A DNA stretch of 64,000 nt from Rhodoferax_B ferrireducens_A (lineage in GTDB: Bacteria; Pseudomonadota; Gammaproteobacteria; Burkholderiales; Burkholderiaceae_C), in the NCBI RefSeq assembly GCF_031458075.1, contig NZ_JAVDXT010000003.1:588457-652456 (forward strand), written 5' to 3'. Positions 16,185 to 25,124 of the stretch are shown here, piece after piece (the first letter of the stretch is position 1; each line of letters starts with the position of its first letter). The notes below the pieces were generated by a model, which saw only the letters and a list, made by a program, of their open reading frames with translations, made no database searches and was not told the DNA's origin. The position numbers and the translations under genes are program-made.

Positions 16185-17569
16185 GGTTTGGGCCAGGATA
16201 AAACGGCGCAGACGCCCGTGCCCTGTGGCTGGGGCTCCAGCCGCAGCTGGCCGCCATGCCGCTCCAGTACCGAGCGCGCAATCGCCAGGCCCAGGCCCGA
16301 GCCGTGGCTGCCCCGGCTTTTGACGAAGCGCTGGCCGAGCTTTTGCGCCACGGCAGGGTCCAGGCCCGGGCCGTCGTCGCTGACCTGCAGGCGGTAGGCC
16401 TGCGGATCGGCGAGCACCTGCAGCGTCACCACGCCCTGGGCCCGGCCGTGCTGCAAGGCGTTGTGGGCAATGTTCAGCAGCGCCTGCTGCAGCAGGCCGC
16501 GGTCGCCCTCGGCCCGCACCGGCTCGGTGGGGGCGTCGACCCCCAAGTCGATGCCGCGTGCGCGGGCCACGGGCAGCAGCTCCATCGCTACTTCGCGTGC
16601 CAGCGCGCCCAGGTCGAACGGCTCCCACTGCGGCTGGGCCGCATCGCTGCGGGCCAGGGTCAGCAGCTGGTTGGTGGCGCGGATTGCATGGCTGAGCGCA
16701 TCCGACAGGGCTTGCAAGGCCTGCTGGTGTCGCACCGGATCGGTTTCGCGCAGCAGGTAGTCGAGCTGGGCGCGCAGCACCGCCAGCGGGGTGCGCAGCT
16801 GGTGTGATGCATCGTCGATGAAGCCGCGCCGCTGCGCCACCAGGGCCTCGGTGCGGGCGATCTGCTGGTTCACCGCCTCGACCAGCGGCTGGATGTCGCG
16901 CGGCAGGTCTTCGGCGTGCAGCGGGCGCAGGTCGTCGGGCTCGCGGTCCCGGGTCTGGCGTGCCAGCCGGGCCATGGGGCGCAGGGCCAGGCTCAGGCCC
17001 AGCACCACGGCAATGCCCATGAGCAGCACGAACAGCGCATCGCGCTGGGCCGCGCGGCGCACAAAGCTGGCGGTGAACTGTTCGCGCGAGGCGGTGCTTT
17101 CGGCCACCTGGATCACCAGCAGCGGCTGGCCGCTGGCCGGCTGCGAGGCCTCGAAGGGCCGCATGAAGGCGCCGACGCGCACCGATTCCTGGAAGTAGGT
17201 GGCGTCGTAGAACAGCGGCTGGCCGACCTTCAACTGGCTGGGTGGCGGCGGCAGGTCGGTGTGGCCGATCTCCACCCGGCCATCGGCCGTGGCGACACGG
17301 AAGTAGACATTGCCGGTGGCGGTGAGCTGGAAGAATTCGAACAGCCGGTAGGGCAGCTCCACCGCCAGGCCACCCGAGGCGGTGGACACGTTCAGGTCCA
17401 GTGCCTTGATCGCGCCCAGCAGCGAGCGGTCGTAGGCCGCATTCGCCGAGGCCACGGCGTCGACCCGGGTCAGCCACAGGCTGGTGGCCGTGGCCACGGC
17501 CATGGTCGGCAGCAGCAGGGCCAGCAGCCGCAGCTTAAGGCTGGCTTGGCGAATCCGCTTCCAGAACAT
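16181..17569 (-). CDS. tctE: TctE-type sensor histidine kinase
   Basis: 462-residue inner-membrane kinase. Transmembrane helices at about 13-33 and 172-195 flank a periplasmic domain (about 34-171), which begins with TRVDAVASANAAYDRSLLGAI, typical of the TctE sensor region. HAMP-like linker, then the H box DDASHQLRTPLAVLRAQ, N box LLNIAHNALQH, G1 DDGPGLD and G2 GSGLGLAIARSV. It overlaps the regulator gene by 35 bases and the tctC start by 4, giving a compact tctD-tctE-tctC operon. It likely senses a carboxylate, perhaps through the binding protein. Confidence 0.9.
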   Translation of the reverse strand: MFWKRIRQASLKLRLLALLLPTMAVATATSLWLTRVDAVASANAAYDRSLLGAIKALDLNVSTASGGLAVELPYRLFEFFQLTATGNVYFRVATADGRVEIGHTDLPPPPSQLKVGQPLFYDATYFQESVRVGAFMRPFEASQPASGQPLLVIQVAESTASREQFTASFVRRAAQRDALFVLLMGIAVVLGLSLALRPMARLARQTRDREPDDLRPLHAEDLPRDIQPLVEAVNQQIARTEALVAQRRGFIDDASHQLRTPLAVLRAQLDYLLRETDPVRHQQALQALSDALSHAIRATNQLLTLARSDAAQPQWEPFDLGALAREVAMELLPVARARGIDLGVDAPTEPVRAEGDRGLLQQALLNIAHNALQHGRAQGVVTLQVLADPQAYRLQVSDDGPGLDPAVAQKLGQRFVKSRGSHGSGLGLAIARSVLERHGGQLRLEPQPQGTGVCAVLSWPKP

Positions 17570-18215
17570 AGCCTAGGCCTCGGTAGGTGTGGATGCTGAC
17601 ACCGCTGTGCTCCAGCCGCTTGCGCAGCCGGTGCACCAGCACATCGATGGCGCTGGCCTGGACTTCCTCGTCGTCGGTGAAGACGCGGTGGATCGCCTGC
17701 TGGCGCGACAGCGGTTCGCCGCTGCGCTGCACCAGGGCTTTGAGCAGCGCGTGTTCGCGTGGCGACAGCAGCAGGCTGTCGCCACCCAGGGTGAACTGGC
17801 GCGTCACCGCGTCAAAGGCCAGCGGGCCGCAGGCCAGGCGCGGGTGATCGCTGCCGCGCGCGCGGCGCACCAGGGCGGTGAGCCGGGCCTCCAGCTCGGC
17901 CAGCGCAAACGGCTTGGCCAGGAAGTCGTCGGCGCCTTGGTTCAAGGTGTCCACGCGTTCGGCCAGCGAGTCGCGGGCAGTGAGTATCAGCACCGGCAGG
18001 CGCCGGTCCTGGGCGCGCAGGCGGCGCAGGATGTCGCTGCCGCTGCGGCCCGGCAGGCCCAGGTCGAGCACCAGCACGTCGTAGTCGCAGTCGGCCAGCG
18101 CGCGCTCCACCAGCCGGCCGTCGTCGCGCCAGTCGACCCGGTGGCCGCTTTGCTCCAGGGCTTTGGCCAGCCATTCGCCGAGCGCGTGTTCGTCTTCTGC
18201 CAACAGGATGTGCAT
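17535..18215 (-). CDS. tctD: TctD-type response regulator
   Basis: OmpR/PhoB-family regulator of 226 residues: receiver domain with D51 in VLVLDLGLPG and K101 in LAKPFALAE, then a winged helix ending SIHTYRGLGYVLEAD. The start at 18215 (MHILLAEDE) is the usual one; an ATG three codons upstream is possible. It overlaps tctE. The divergent Bug receptor at 18311, 95 bases away, is the obvious candidate target. Confidence 0.9.
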   Translation of the reverse strand: MHILLAEDEHALGEWLAKALEQSGHRVDWRDDGRLVERALADCDYDVLVLDLGLPGRSGSDILRRLRAQDRRLPVLILTARDSLAERVDTLNQGADDFLAKPFALAELEARLTALVRRARGSDHPRLACGPLAFDAVTRQFTLGGDSLLLSPREHALLKALVQRSGEPLSRQQAIHRVFTDDEEVQASAIDVLVHRLRKRLEHSGVSIHTYRGLGYVLEADSPSQP

Positions 18216-18310
18216 GCCGGCCATTATCCGGGCGGGGCGGGCTGAAAGGTGTTTGATAGATTGGCCCGTGCATGATGGCGGCCCATCTGTTCCACAACAA
18301 GAGACAAGCC

Positions 18311-19318
18311 ATGACGCAATTACAGAACCCCACCCTGGCGCGCCGCCGCGTGCTGCTGGCCGCCACCGCCGCGGCATCCACCCTGCTGCTGCCGCCGGCC
18401 CGCGCGCAGGCCGCCTGGCCGAGCAAGCCGCTGCGCCTGGTCGTGCCGTTTGCGCCGGGCGGCAGCTCGGAGATCGTGGCCCGCGCCATCGCTGGCGAGA
18501 TGGCCAAGACCATAGGGCAGAACGTGTTCGTCGACAACAAGCCGGGCGCGGCCGGCAATATCGCCATGCAGGAAGTCGCCAACAGCACCGACGACCACAC
18601 CCTGGTGCTGGGCCACATCGGCACCCTGGCGGTGAACCCCTACATCTTCGCCAAGCTGCCCTATGACGCGGCGCGCGACTTTGCGCCCATCACCCTGGTG
18701 TCCAAGGTGCCCAGCCTGTACGTGGTGCACCCCGACCTGCCGGTGAAGAACCTGGCCGAATTCATTGCCTACGCCAAGTCCAAGCCCGGCCAGCTGAACT
18801 ACGGCTCGGCCGGCAATGGCAGCGCTGGCCATCTGGCGTTCGAGTACCTGAAGATGGTCAGCAATACCTTCTTGCTGCACGTGCCCTACCGCGGCACCGG
18901 CCCGATGCTGACCGACCTGATGGCCGGCCGCCTGCAGGCTGCCTCGGTGGGCGCACCCGCGCTGCTGGCCTTCATCAAGGCCGGCAAGCTGCGCTGCATC
19001 GCCACCGGCACGGCCCAGCGCCTGCCCCAGCTGCCCGATGTGCCGACCGTGGCTGAGCAAGGCTTCAAGGGCTTCGAGATGACCCAGTGGTACGGCTTGA
19101 TGGCGCCGAGCAAATGGCCTAAGGCGAACCTCGCCAAGCTGGAAGCCGAAGCCATCAAGGCCGCGCGTGGCCCGGTGGTGATGGAAAAGCTGTCGCACGA
19201 AACCGCCCTGGCCGTGGGCAGCACCAGCGCCGAGTTCGACGCCTTCATCAAGACCGAGCAGGCGCGCTGGAAGCCGGTGATCGCCCGCGCCCAGATCAAG
19301 CCCGAAGGCAACGGCTGA
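18311..19318 (+). CDS. Bug/TctC-family periplasmic solute receptor
   Basis: 335 residues. The N-terminus has the twin-arginine-like ARRRVLLAATAAAS before a hydrophobic stretch and PPARAQA, so Tat export is possible, unlike the other receptors here. Bug family segments: WPSKPLRLVVPFAPGGSSEIVAR, FVDNKPGAAGNIAMQ, HVPYRGTGPMLTDLMAGR and DVPTVAEQGF. ATG at 18311 with gagacaag upstream. It is divergent from tctD and probably regulated by TctDE. Ligand unknown. Confidence 0.88.
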   Translation: MTQLQNPTLARRRVLLAATAAASTLLLPPARAQAAWPSKPLRLVVPFAPGGSSEIVARAIAGEMAKTIGQNVFVDNKPGAAGNIAMQEVANSTDDHTLVLGHIGTLAVNPYIFAKLPYDAARDFAPITLVSKVPSLYVVHPDLPVKNLAEFIAYAKSKPGQLNYGSAGNGSAGHLAFEYLKMVSNTFLLHVPYRGTGPMLTDLMAGRLQAASVGAPALLAFIKAGKLRCIATGTAQRLPQLPDVPTVAEQGFKGFEMTQWYGLMAPSKWPKANLAKLEAEAIKAARGPVVMEKLSHETALAVGSTSAEFDAFIKTEQARWKPVIARAQIKPEGNG

Positions 19319-19325
19319 GCCCGAA

Positions 19326-19392
19326 TTTAGATAAAAAGTGCCTGTGGTGCAGGTAGTGCCTGCGCGAGCAGCTATTGATTAAATAGCAAGCT
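19326..19392 (-). repeat. intergenic palindromic repeat, copy 5
   Basis: Contains gtgcctgtggtgcaggtagt, gcctgcgcgagcagctattg and attaaatagc, a reverse-oriented and somewhat diverged copy between convergent genes. It lies at the end of the long minus-strand operon (28354-19392) and may mark its 3' end. Confidence 0.7.
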
Positions 19393-20408
19393 CAGTCGCC
19401 GTCTTCGTCGAAGAAGTTGATGGTGAACTGCAGCGTGTGGCCGAGGTCGGTTTCGGTGAAGTGCTGCAAGGCCTTCAGCGCGCGTATGGTTTCGGCCATG
19501 GGCACGCTGGCGGCGGTGGGTTGGCGCTGGGCCAATAGCCGGCCCAGCGCATGGTCGACGCCGGCCACGGCCTGGGCCAGCTGCTCGGCCTGCGCGCCAT
19601 GCTGCTGCGCCAGCAGGTAGGCGTGCAGTGACACATTGCCGCCATGGCCCATGGCCAATTCGCGCAAGGCCTGCCAGTGGATGCGCCAGGCCCCGGCGCT
19701 GTGGCCGCTGCTACTGCGGCTGAAGCTGGCGAAGCGCCCGGCCTGCAGCTTTTGCAGCACGCTGTCCAGGTCTTCGCGCCAGAGCTTTTGCAGCGCGCTG
19801 TTCCACAGGTTCAGGAACTCGTACATCGCGTACTCGGCTTCCTTGTCGTCCCAGCCGGCTTGCAGTGCGCTGGCGTAGGCGGTTTGCAGGGCCAGCGCTT
19901 CGGCCAGGATGTCGGCGGCCACCTGCTCGGCGTAGCGGCAGGCGGGGGTCTGCGGGCGCAGTTGGCCGGGCCAGAGCAGCCATTCGAGTGCCGGCAAGCC
20001 CTTGGCCGGCGCGCGGATCGCGTCCATGGCTGCGGCGTCGGCCGGGGCGCTGCGCACGGCCTCGGCAATCGCTTCGGGCCGGGTCGGCATGAAGTCGATG
20101 GCGCGCGGTGAACGCCGTGCCAGCAGGGCGCCACCACGCACCGCCGAAAACCGCTCCCAGGCCGAGACGCTGCGCAGCCACTGCTGGCGCGGCGGCTCTA
20201 TGGGCGCCGTTGGATCGGCCGCGCAGAACTGCTGCAGGCTGCCAACCAGTGCCTGGCTTTGCGCCGCGAAGTCTTGCGCGCCCGGCAGATACCACTGGGC
20301 GTAGACACCGCCCACCAAGCCGGCATAGGCATCAAACGGTTGCGCGTCGGCGGCTGCCGCTGGGGGCGCTGCCAGGCAGCAGAGCAGCGCCAGCCAGGTA
20401 GTGCGCAT
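19392..20408 (-). CDS. imelysin-like periplasmic protein
   Basis: 338-residue secreted protein (signal peptide about 1-20, ending AAA-DA) of the imelysin/EfeO-like helical family, often iron-linked. Family marks are the second-half helices with YAMYEFLNLWNSALQKLW and the KGLPALEWLLW segment. The latter corresponds to the family motif GxHAIEFLLW, but here the histidine position holds proline, so a metal ligand may be missing. It begins 8 bases after the acpA stop and is the last gene of the operon. Proteolytic activity is not supported by the sequence. Confidence 0.75.
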   Translation of the reverse strand: MRTTWLALLCCLAAPPAAAADAQPFDAYAGLVGGVYAQWYLPGAQDFAAQSQALVGSLQQFCAADPTAPIEPPRQQWLRSVSAWERFSAVRGGALLARRSPRAIDFMPTRPEAIAEAVRSAPADAAAMDAIRAPAKGLPALEWLLWPGQLRPQTPACRYAEQVAADILAEALALQTAYASALQAGWDDKEAEYAMYEFLNLWNSALQKLWREDLDSVLQKLQAGRFASFSRSSSGHSAGAWRIHWQALRELAMGHGGNVSLHAYLLAQQHGAQAEQLAQAVAGVDHALGRLLAQRQPTAASVPMAETIRALKALQHFTETDLGHTLQFTINFFDEDGD

Positions 20409-20416
20409 TGCCGGGT

Positions 20417-21796
20417 TCAGAACTTCAAGGCCTTGGCCAGGCTGTTGGCCTTGGCGTCGCGGCTGCCCAGCGGTGCCAGGCCGAAGCGGTCTTCGATCAG
20501 CTTGAGGATGGAGACGGTTTCGTACTGCGTGTGGTCGATGCGCCCGCCTTCGCTGAAGGGCGAGACGATGATGGCCGGGATGCGCGAACCCGGGCCCCAG
20601 CGGTCGCCCTTGGGTGGCGCGGCGTGGTCCCAGAAGCCGCCGTTTTCATCGGTGGTGACGATGACCACGGTGTTCTTCCACTGCGGGCCGGCCATCACCG
20701 CGTTGACGATCTCGGTGGCTTCGGCATCGCCCTCGGCCACGCTGCCGCGGCCTGGGTGCATGTTCTTGCCGCCCGTGGGTTTGTAGAACGACACCGGGGG
20801 CAGGGTGCCGCCTTGCGCATCGGCCATGAAGTCGGCGCGGTCCTTCAGATGCGCCTTGCGCTGGGCCTCGCTGTCGATGAAGCGCTTGAAGGCGATGAAG
20901 GGCTGGTGGTGGTAGGAGAAGGTGGACAAGCCCTTGCCCGCCTGGGTGGCGGCCACCGCGCGGTTGAAGTCCTGGCCGTAGTAGGCCCAGGGGATGCCTT
21001 TGTCGCTGAGCCGGTCGCCGATGGTCGGCGCGGTCTGCGGCGGCAGCAGGGCCTGCTTCTTGGTGGGGTCATACAGCCAGCTGCCTTGCATGGTGTTGAC
21101 AGCATAGCCGTCCTGCGTGACATAGGCCTCGGGCTCGTCGGCTTCGGCCGAGCGGCCCTGGGCGTCCAGCGCCACGATGTGGTGGGGCGCGTTGGCATAC
21201 ACCGGGGTGCAGGCGCAGACCAGCCAGAAGTGGTTGAGGAAGGAGCCGCCAAACGCCGACTGGAAGAAGTTGTCGGCCAGGGTGAAGCGCTGGGCCAGCT
21301 TCCACAGGCCCAGCGAGCTGCCGTCGTAGGTGCCCATCAGCAGGCCGCCGCTGTTGCCGTCGGCCACGAAGCGGTCGTTGCGGCCGCCGTTGATCTGGCG
21401 CTGGTTGGCCCAGAACGCATGGATGGGGCTGAACAAGGTGTCGCCGAGGCCGATCTTCGGGTCGAGGCGGAACGGGCCGTTGGGGATCGGCCCGGCCAGG
21501 CGCGCATCGGGCTTGCCGGTCTTGTCGGCCAGGGGCGGGGGCAGCACGGGGTACGGCTGGTTGTTGGCATCGACCTGCACGCCCAGGCCCTGGGCCAGCG
21601 CATTCGGCACGCCGTTAGCACCCGGGTACAGGCCGAACAAATGGTCGAAGCTGCGGTTCTCCAGGTAGACCACCACGATCTGGCCGATCTGCGCCAGCTG
21701 CGGGTCGGGCGCGCTGGCCTGGCGGGTGGGGGTGCTGCAGGCGGTGAGCAACAGGGCGGCGGCCGCCAGGGCCGAAGGGCGGAAGAGCATGCGCAT
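20417..21796 (-). CDS. AcpA-type acid phosphatase / phospholipase C family lipoprotein
   Basis: 459 residues, alkaline-phosphatase-like fold of the phosphoesterase family that includes Francisella AcpA and bacterial PLC. A lipoprotein signal ends in LLLTAC (Cys about 21). Active-site segments: VVVYLENRSFDHLFGLYPG near the mature N-terminus (metal/nucleophile region ENRSFD), FYKPTGGKNMHPG, and VIVTTDENGGFWDHAAPP (metal ligands). It should release phosphate from phosphomonoesters or phospholipids outside the inner membrane. It lies 43 bases downstream of the phytase-like gene. Start chosen at the first Met of MRMLFRPS, behind AGGAG. Confidence 0.87.
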   Translation of the reverse strand: MRMLFRPSALAAAALLLTACSTPTRQASAPDPQLAQIGQIVVVYLENRSFDHLFGLYPGANGVPNALAQGLGVQVDANNQPYPVLPPPLADKTGKPDARLAGPIPNGPFRLDPKIGLGDTLFSPIHAFWANQRQINGGRNDRFVADGNSGGLLMGTYDGSSLGLWKLAQRFTLADNFFQSAFGGSFLNHFWLVCACTPVYANAPHHIVALDAQGRSAEADEPEAYVTQDGYAVNTMQGSWLYDPTKKQALLPPQTAPTIGDRLSDKGIPWAYYGQDFNRAVAATQAGKGLSTFSYHHQPFIAFKRFIDSEAQRKAHLKDRADFMADAQGGTLPPVSFYKPTGGKNMHPGRGSVAEGDAEATEIVNAVMAGPQWKNTVVIVTTDENGGFWDHAAPPKGDRWGPGSRIPAIIVSPFSEGGRIDHTQYETVSILKLIEDRFGLAPLGSRDAKANSLAKALKF

Positions 21797-21839
21797 GGAG
21801 GGGGCTCCTAGAAGGTCAGGGGGCGGGTGTGTGGGGGGC

Positions 21840-23216
21840 TTACTTGGCATCGACCAGCGCCTGGATGTCGAGCAGGGTCAGCTCGTTGTCGTCCGGCTGG
21901 CCGATGCTGCGGCCCGAGGAGAAGGGGAAGTTGTCGTCGTTGACCACCACGATGTGGTGCGAGTCGACAATGGCAAAGCCCTCCAGGCCCAGATGCGGCA
22001 GGGCAAAGTTGGCCTCGTTCGGGCCGCGCTTGGCCAGCCGCTGGGGGTTGCTGATCTTGGTCAGGTCGATGAAGGCGACCTTTTTCACAAAGCCATTGGC
22101 ATCCAGCTGGTTGAAGTCGATCTTGTAGATGCGCTTGAACTTGGCGGGGCGGGTGAAGCAGTCGACCCGGGGCTCGTTCGGGCAGTTCGGTCCCGCGCCT
22201 TCGGTGGTGTCGTCGCGTTCTATGACCAGGCCGGTGGTGGCATTCAGCATCTGGAAGTCGGCCGCCACATTGCCGGTTTCTTCAAGCGCGTATTTCCATT
22301 GGCGTTCGCTGTAGCGCTGGCTGGCCACATCCAGTTCCAGAATGCGGGCGTAGGGCTTGCCGTTGAGGCTTTCCGGGGCCTTGGCCTGCGCGTCCCACAG
22401 CGGCCATTCGAACATCGGGTAGAGGGTCTTGCCGTCCGGTGACTGGGCCATGGCCTCAAAGCCGCCGGAGCGGCGCACGTCAAATGCCGCGTCGCCGGGG
22501 TAGTTGGGCAGGCGGCCGTTCAGGTAGTGGTCCGGGCCCCGGTAGGCCCGGCCGGCCACCGTGGTTTCCAGCACGCCCAGCACCTTGCCCTGCGGTGTGA
22601 CGCGCAGCACATAGGGGCCGAATTCATCGCCAATCCACCATTCGCCGCCCACCACCTGGATCGATTCGGGATCGAAGTCGGTGCCGGTCAGGTAGCGGGC
22701 GCTGGTGTTCTCGTTCTGGATAAAAAACGGTACCTTGCGGTCCGGGTCTTGCAAGAAGATGGTGCTGTTATGCGTGACCGTACCTTTGGCCCAGTCGGCC
22801 TTGACCTGGTGCACCATCAGCAACGCGTCTTGCGAGTTGATCTTGTTGCCAAAGCCGTTGTCGGTCAGGGTCAGGAACTGGTTGTTACCCAGCGGGACGA
22901 TGCCGGAAAAGCCCTGTACCGATTGCCCTTGCATGGGCAGGCTACCGCCCGACTTGCGCGGGTACTTGGGGTCGCCGACGAAGCTGATGCCGGGCACGCT
23001 GCCGAGGGTGTCGCTGCGCAAGCGGTTAGCGGCGGTGAATTTGCCCGAGGTGGCAAACAGCGGCCCGGCATTCTCCGGGGCTGCGACGCTGGTGCTGGCG
23101 GGCAGGGCGGCATGGCCGGCCAGCACGGCCGTGACTTCGGTTTGGGCCTGGGCTGCGCCTATGGCCAGGGTCAGAGCCACAGCCGACGCGCACGCGGAGA
23201 ACGGGAAATGCAACAT
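21840..23216 (-). CDS. secreted esterase-like phytase-domain protein
   Basis: 458 residues with a signal peptide (about 1-24, AQAQ). It matches the esterase-like activity of phytase family, a six-bladed propeller: NRLRSDTLGSVPGISFVGD, GQSVQGFSGIVPL, FLTLTDNGFGNK, FDPESIQVVGGEWWIGDEFGP, GGFEAMAQSPDGKTLYPMFEWPL, and VVNDDNFPFSSGR near the end (metal or ligand loops rich in Asp and Asn). Its role is probably hydrolysis of an organophosphate or ester in the periplasm; true phytase activity is untested. A good AAGGTG ribosome site precedes the ATG. It sits 46 bases after the IMPase gene. Confidence 0.82.
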   Translation of the reverse strand: MLHFPFSACASAVALTLAIGAAQAQTEVTAVLAGHAALPASTSVAAPENAGPLFATSGKFTAANRLRSDTLGSVPGISFVGDPKYPRKSGGSLPMQGQSVQGFSGIVPLGNNQFLTLTDNGFGNKINSQDALLMVHQVKADWAKGTVTHNSTIFLQDPDRKVPFFIQNENTSARYLTGTDFDPESIQVVGGEWWIGDEFGPYVLRVTPQGKVLGVLETTVAGRAYRGPDHYLNGRLPNYPGDAAFDVRRSGGFEAMAQSPDGKTLYPMFEWPLWDAQAKAPESLNGKPYARILELDVASQRYSERQWKYALEETGNVAADFQMLNATTGLVIERDDTTEGAGPNCPNEPRVDCFTRPAKFKRIYKIDFNQLDANGFVKKVAFIDLTKISNPQRLAKRGPNEANFALPHLGLEGFAIVDSHHIVVVNDDNFPFSSGRSIGQPDDNELTLLDIQALVDAK

Positions 23217-23262
23217 AGGACACCTTGTGATGGAGCGGGGTTTTCGGGCAGTTCGCAGTGGT

Positions 23263-24051
23263 TCAGGTCGGCTGGATCAGCGCCAGCAGCGGCGCATACA
23301 GCTGGGCGCCAGCGGCGATGATCGGATTGCCGTCGTGCAGGCCGTTGTTGGCCAGAAAGTCGTTCACCGTGCCGCCGGCTTCCTGCACCAGCACGATGGC
23401 GGCCAGGCAGTCCCAGGAGTTGATATGCGGCTCGTAGTAGCCGATCAGGCGACCAGCCGCCACGTAGGACAGCATCAGCGCACCGGAGCCGTTGCGGATG
23501 AACATGCCGCCGTTGGACAGCACGCGGTCCAGAAACGGCACAAAGCTGCTGACCGGCACGCGGTGCGAGAAGCCCACGCCCAGCACGCCCTCGGTGATGC
23601 TGCTGGCGCTGTGCGCACGCATGGCCTGCTGGTTTACGTAGGCACCCTGGCCCGCACAGGCGTGGAACATCTCGTCGCTGTTTGGGTCATAGACCACGCC
23701 GATCACCGGCTTGCCCTGGTAGGTGACGGCGATGGACAGGCACCAGGCGTGCATGCCGTTGACAAAGCAGGCCGTGCCGTCGATAGGGTCGATCACCCAC
23801 AGGTAGTCGGCGTCGGCATGGTCGAGGCCACCTTCTTCGCCCAGGAAGCCGTCATCGGCAAAGCGTGCCAGTACCTGGGCGCGGATGTACAGCTCGGTGT
23901 CCTTGTCGGCGGCGCTGACCATGTCTTGCAAGCCCTTGGATTCGATCACCAATTGGTCGCGCTTGCGGAACCATTCGAGGGCCTGCAGTCCGGCCTGGCG
24001 GGCAATGCTCTGGGCTAGCGCGTAGCGCGCGGCTATCGCAGCGGTGCTCAT
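23263..24051 (-). CDS. inositol monophosphatase family phosphatase
   Basis: Mg-dependent, Li-sensitive-type sugar or inositol phosphatase, 262 residues, cytoplasmic. Metal-site motifs: E72-E73-G-G, D88-P-I-D91-G-T (WVIDPIDGTACF) and the late SWDCLAAIVLVQEAGG. The ATG overlaps the TGA of the ABC ATPase gene (24048-24051), so it is translated with the transporter; that strongly suggests it dephosphorylates an imported phosphorylated compound. Substrate not determined: inositol phosphate, sugar phosphate or histidinol phosphate are all possible in this family. Confidence 0.9.
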   Translation of the reverse strand: MSTAAIAARYALAQSIARQAGLQALEWFRKRDQLVIESKGLQDMVSAADKDTELYIRAQVLARFADDGFLGEEGGLDHADADYLWVIDPIDGTACFVNGMHAWCLSIAVTYQGKPVIGVVYDPNSDEMFHACAGQGAYVNQQAMRAHSASSITEGVLGVGFSHRVPVSSFVPFLDRVLSNGGMFIRNGSGALMLSYVAAGRLIGYYEPHINSWDCLAAIVLVQEAGGTVNDFLANNGLHDGNPIIAAGAQLYAPLLALIQPT

Positions 24052-25124
24052 GCCTGTCCCCCTACGATGCACACGCCGTGGTCGGCGAAGCCTATGCCTA
24101 CCGACGAACCGACAGCCAGCGGCTGCTGCACATCGGTCTGGCGCACAAACAGCTCCCCCAGTGGCGACTCCACCGCGTACTGCATTTCGGTGCCCAGAAA
24201 GGCTGCGTGGCGCACCTGGCCGACCAGGATGTGCTGGCTGTTGGCCGGGGTCAGGTTCACCGCGTCGGGCCTTACCGCAATGCGGATCTCGCCACGGTAG
24301 GCGCGCGGATTCGCCAGCTGCACCGCCAGACCGCCGACCCTGCAGTCGGCCTTGCCCGCGGCGACCTGGCCAAGGATTTCGCCGCTGACGCGGTTCGCGT
24401 CGCAGATGAAGTCGGCCACGAACTCGTCGGCCGGGGTGTCGAACAGTTCGCGCGGCGTGCCCTGCTGGGCAATGCGCTGGTTGTTCATCACGATGATCTG
24501 GTCGGACACGGCCAGGGCTTCTTCCTGGTCGTGGGTCACATAGACCGCGGTGAGCTGCAGGCGCTGCTGGATCTCGCGGATTTCCTCGCGCACGCGGCGG
24601 CGCAGCTTGGTGTCCAGGTTGGACAGCGGCTCGTCGAGCAGCAGCACCTGGGGCTTGAGCACCAGGGCCCGGGCCACGGCCACGCGCTGTTGCTGGCCGC
24701 CCGACAGCTCGCTAGGCAGGCGTGGGCCGTAGTCGGTGAGTCCCACCAGGCGCAAACCTTCGAGAGCCTGTTCACGCGCATCGGCCTTGCGGGCGCCGCC
24801 GACTTCCAGGCCGTAGGCCACGTTTTCCAACACCGTCATGTGTGGGAACAGCGCGTACGACTGGAACACCATGCTGACGTTGCGCTCAATGGCCGACTGC
24901 TGGGTCACGTCCTGGCCGGCGATGAAGATGCGGCCCTGGCTCACGTGCTCGAGCCCGGCAATCAGCCGCAGCGTCGAGGTTTTACCGCAGCCGCTGGGGC
25001 CGAGCAGGGTGACCAGCGTGCCCTGCGGAATGCTGAAAGACACATCGTTGACGGCGACGACCTTGCCGTATTGTTTGGTGACGCGCTCGAAGACCAGCGC
25101 GCCCTGCGTGGTGGCAGTACTCAT
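24048..25124 (-). CDS. ABC transporter ATP-binding protein (FbpC/PotA type)
   Basis: 358-residue ATPase. Walker A GPSGCGKT (42-49), Q loop FQSYALFPHMTVLENV, signature LSGGQQQR (140-147), Walker B LLLDEP (161-166), H loop YVTHDQEEA, and a C-terminal TOBE-type regulatory domain (about 280-350). It powers the fused permease encoded upstream, whose stop codon overlaps its ATG (25121-25124). It belongs to the group used for ferric ion, polyamine, phosphonate and sugar-phosphate importers, so the ATPase alone does not define the substrate. Confidence 0.92.
   Translation of the reverse strand: MSTATTQGALVFERVTKQYGKVVAVNDVSFSIPQGTLVTLLGPSGCGKTSTLRLIAGLEHVSQGRIFIAGQDVTQQSAIERNVSMVFQSYALFPHMTVLENVAYGLEVGGARKADAREQALEGLRLVGLTDYGPRLPSELSGGQQQRVAVARALVLKPQVLLLDEPLSNLDTKLRRRVREEIREIQQRLQLTAVYVTHDQEEALAVSDQIIVMNNQRIAQQGTPRELFDTPADEFVADFICDANRVSGEILGQVAAGKADCRVGGLAVQLANPRAYRGEIRIAVRPDAVNLTPANSQHILVGQVRHAAFLGTEMQYAVESPLGELFVRQTDVQQPLAVGSSVGIGFADHGVCIVGGQA

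Noticed and set aside
15204..17477. A single 757-codon open frame on the minus strand that seems to fuse a kinase-region sequence to the TctC protein
   Set aside because: Its first half is an out-of-frame shadow of the tctE gene with low-complexity Arg/Pro/Ala composition. The true gene begins at the ATG overlapping the tctE stop.
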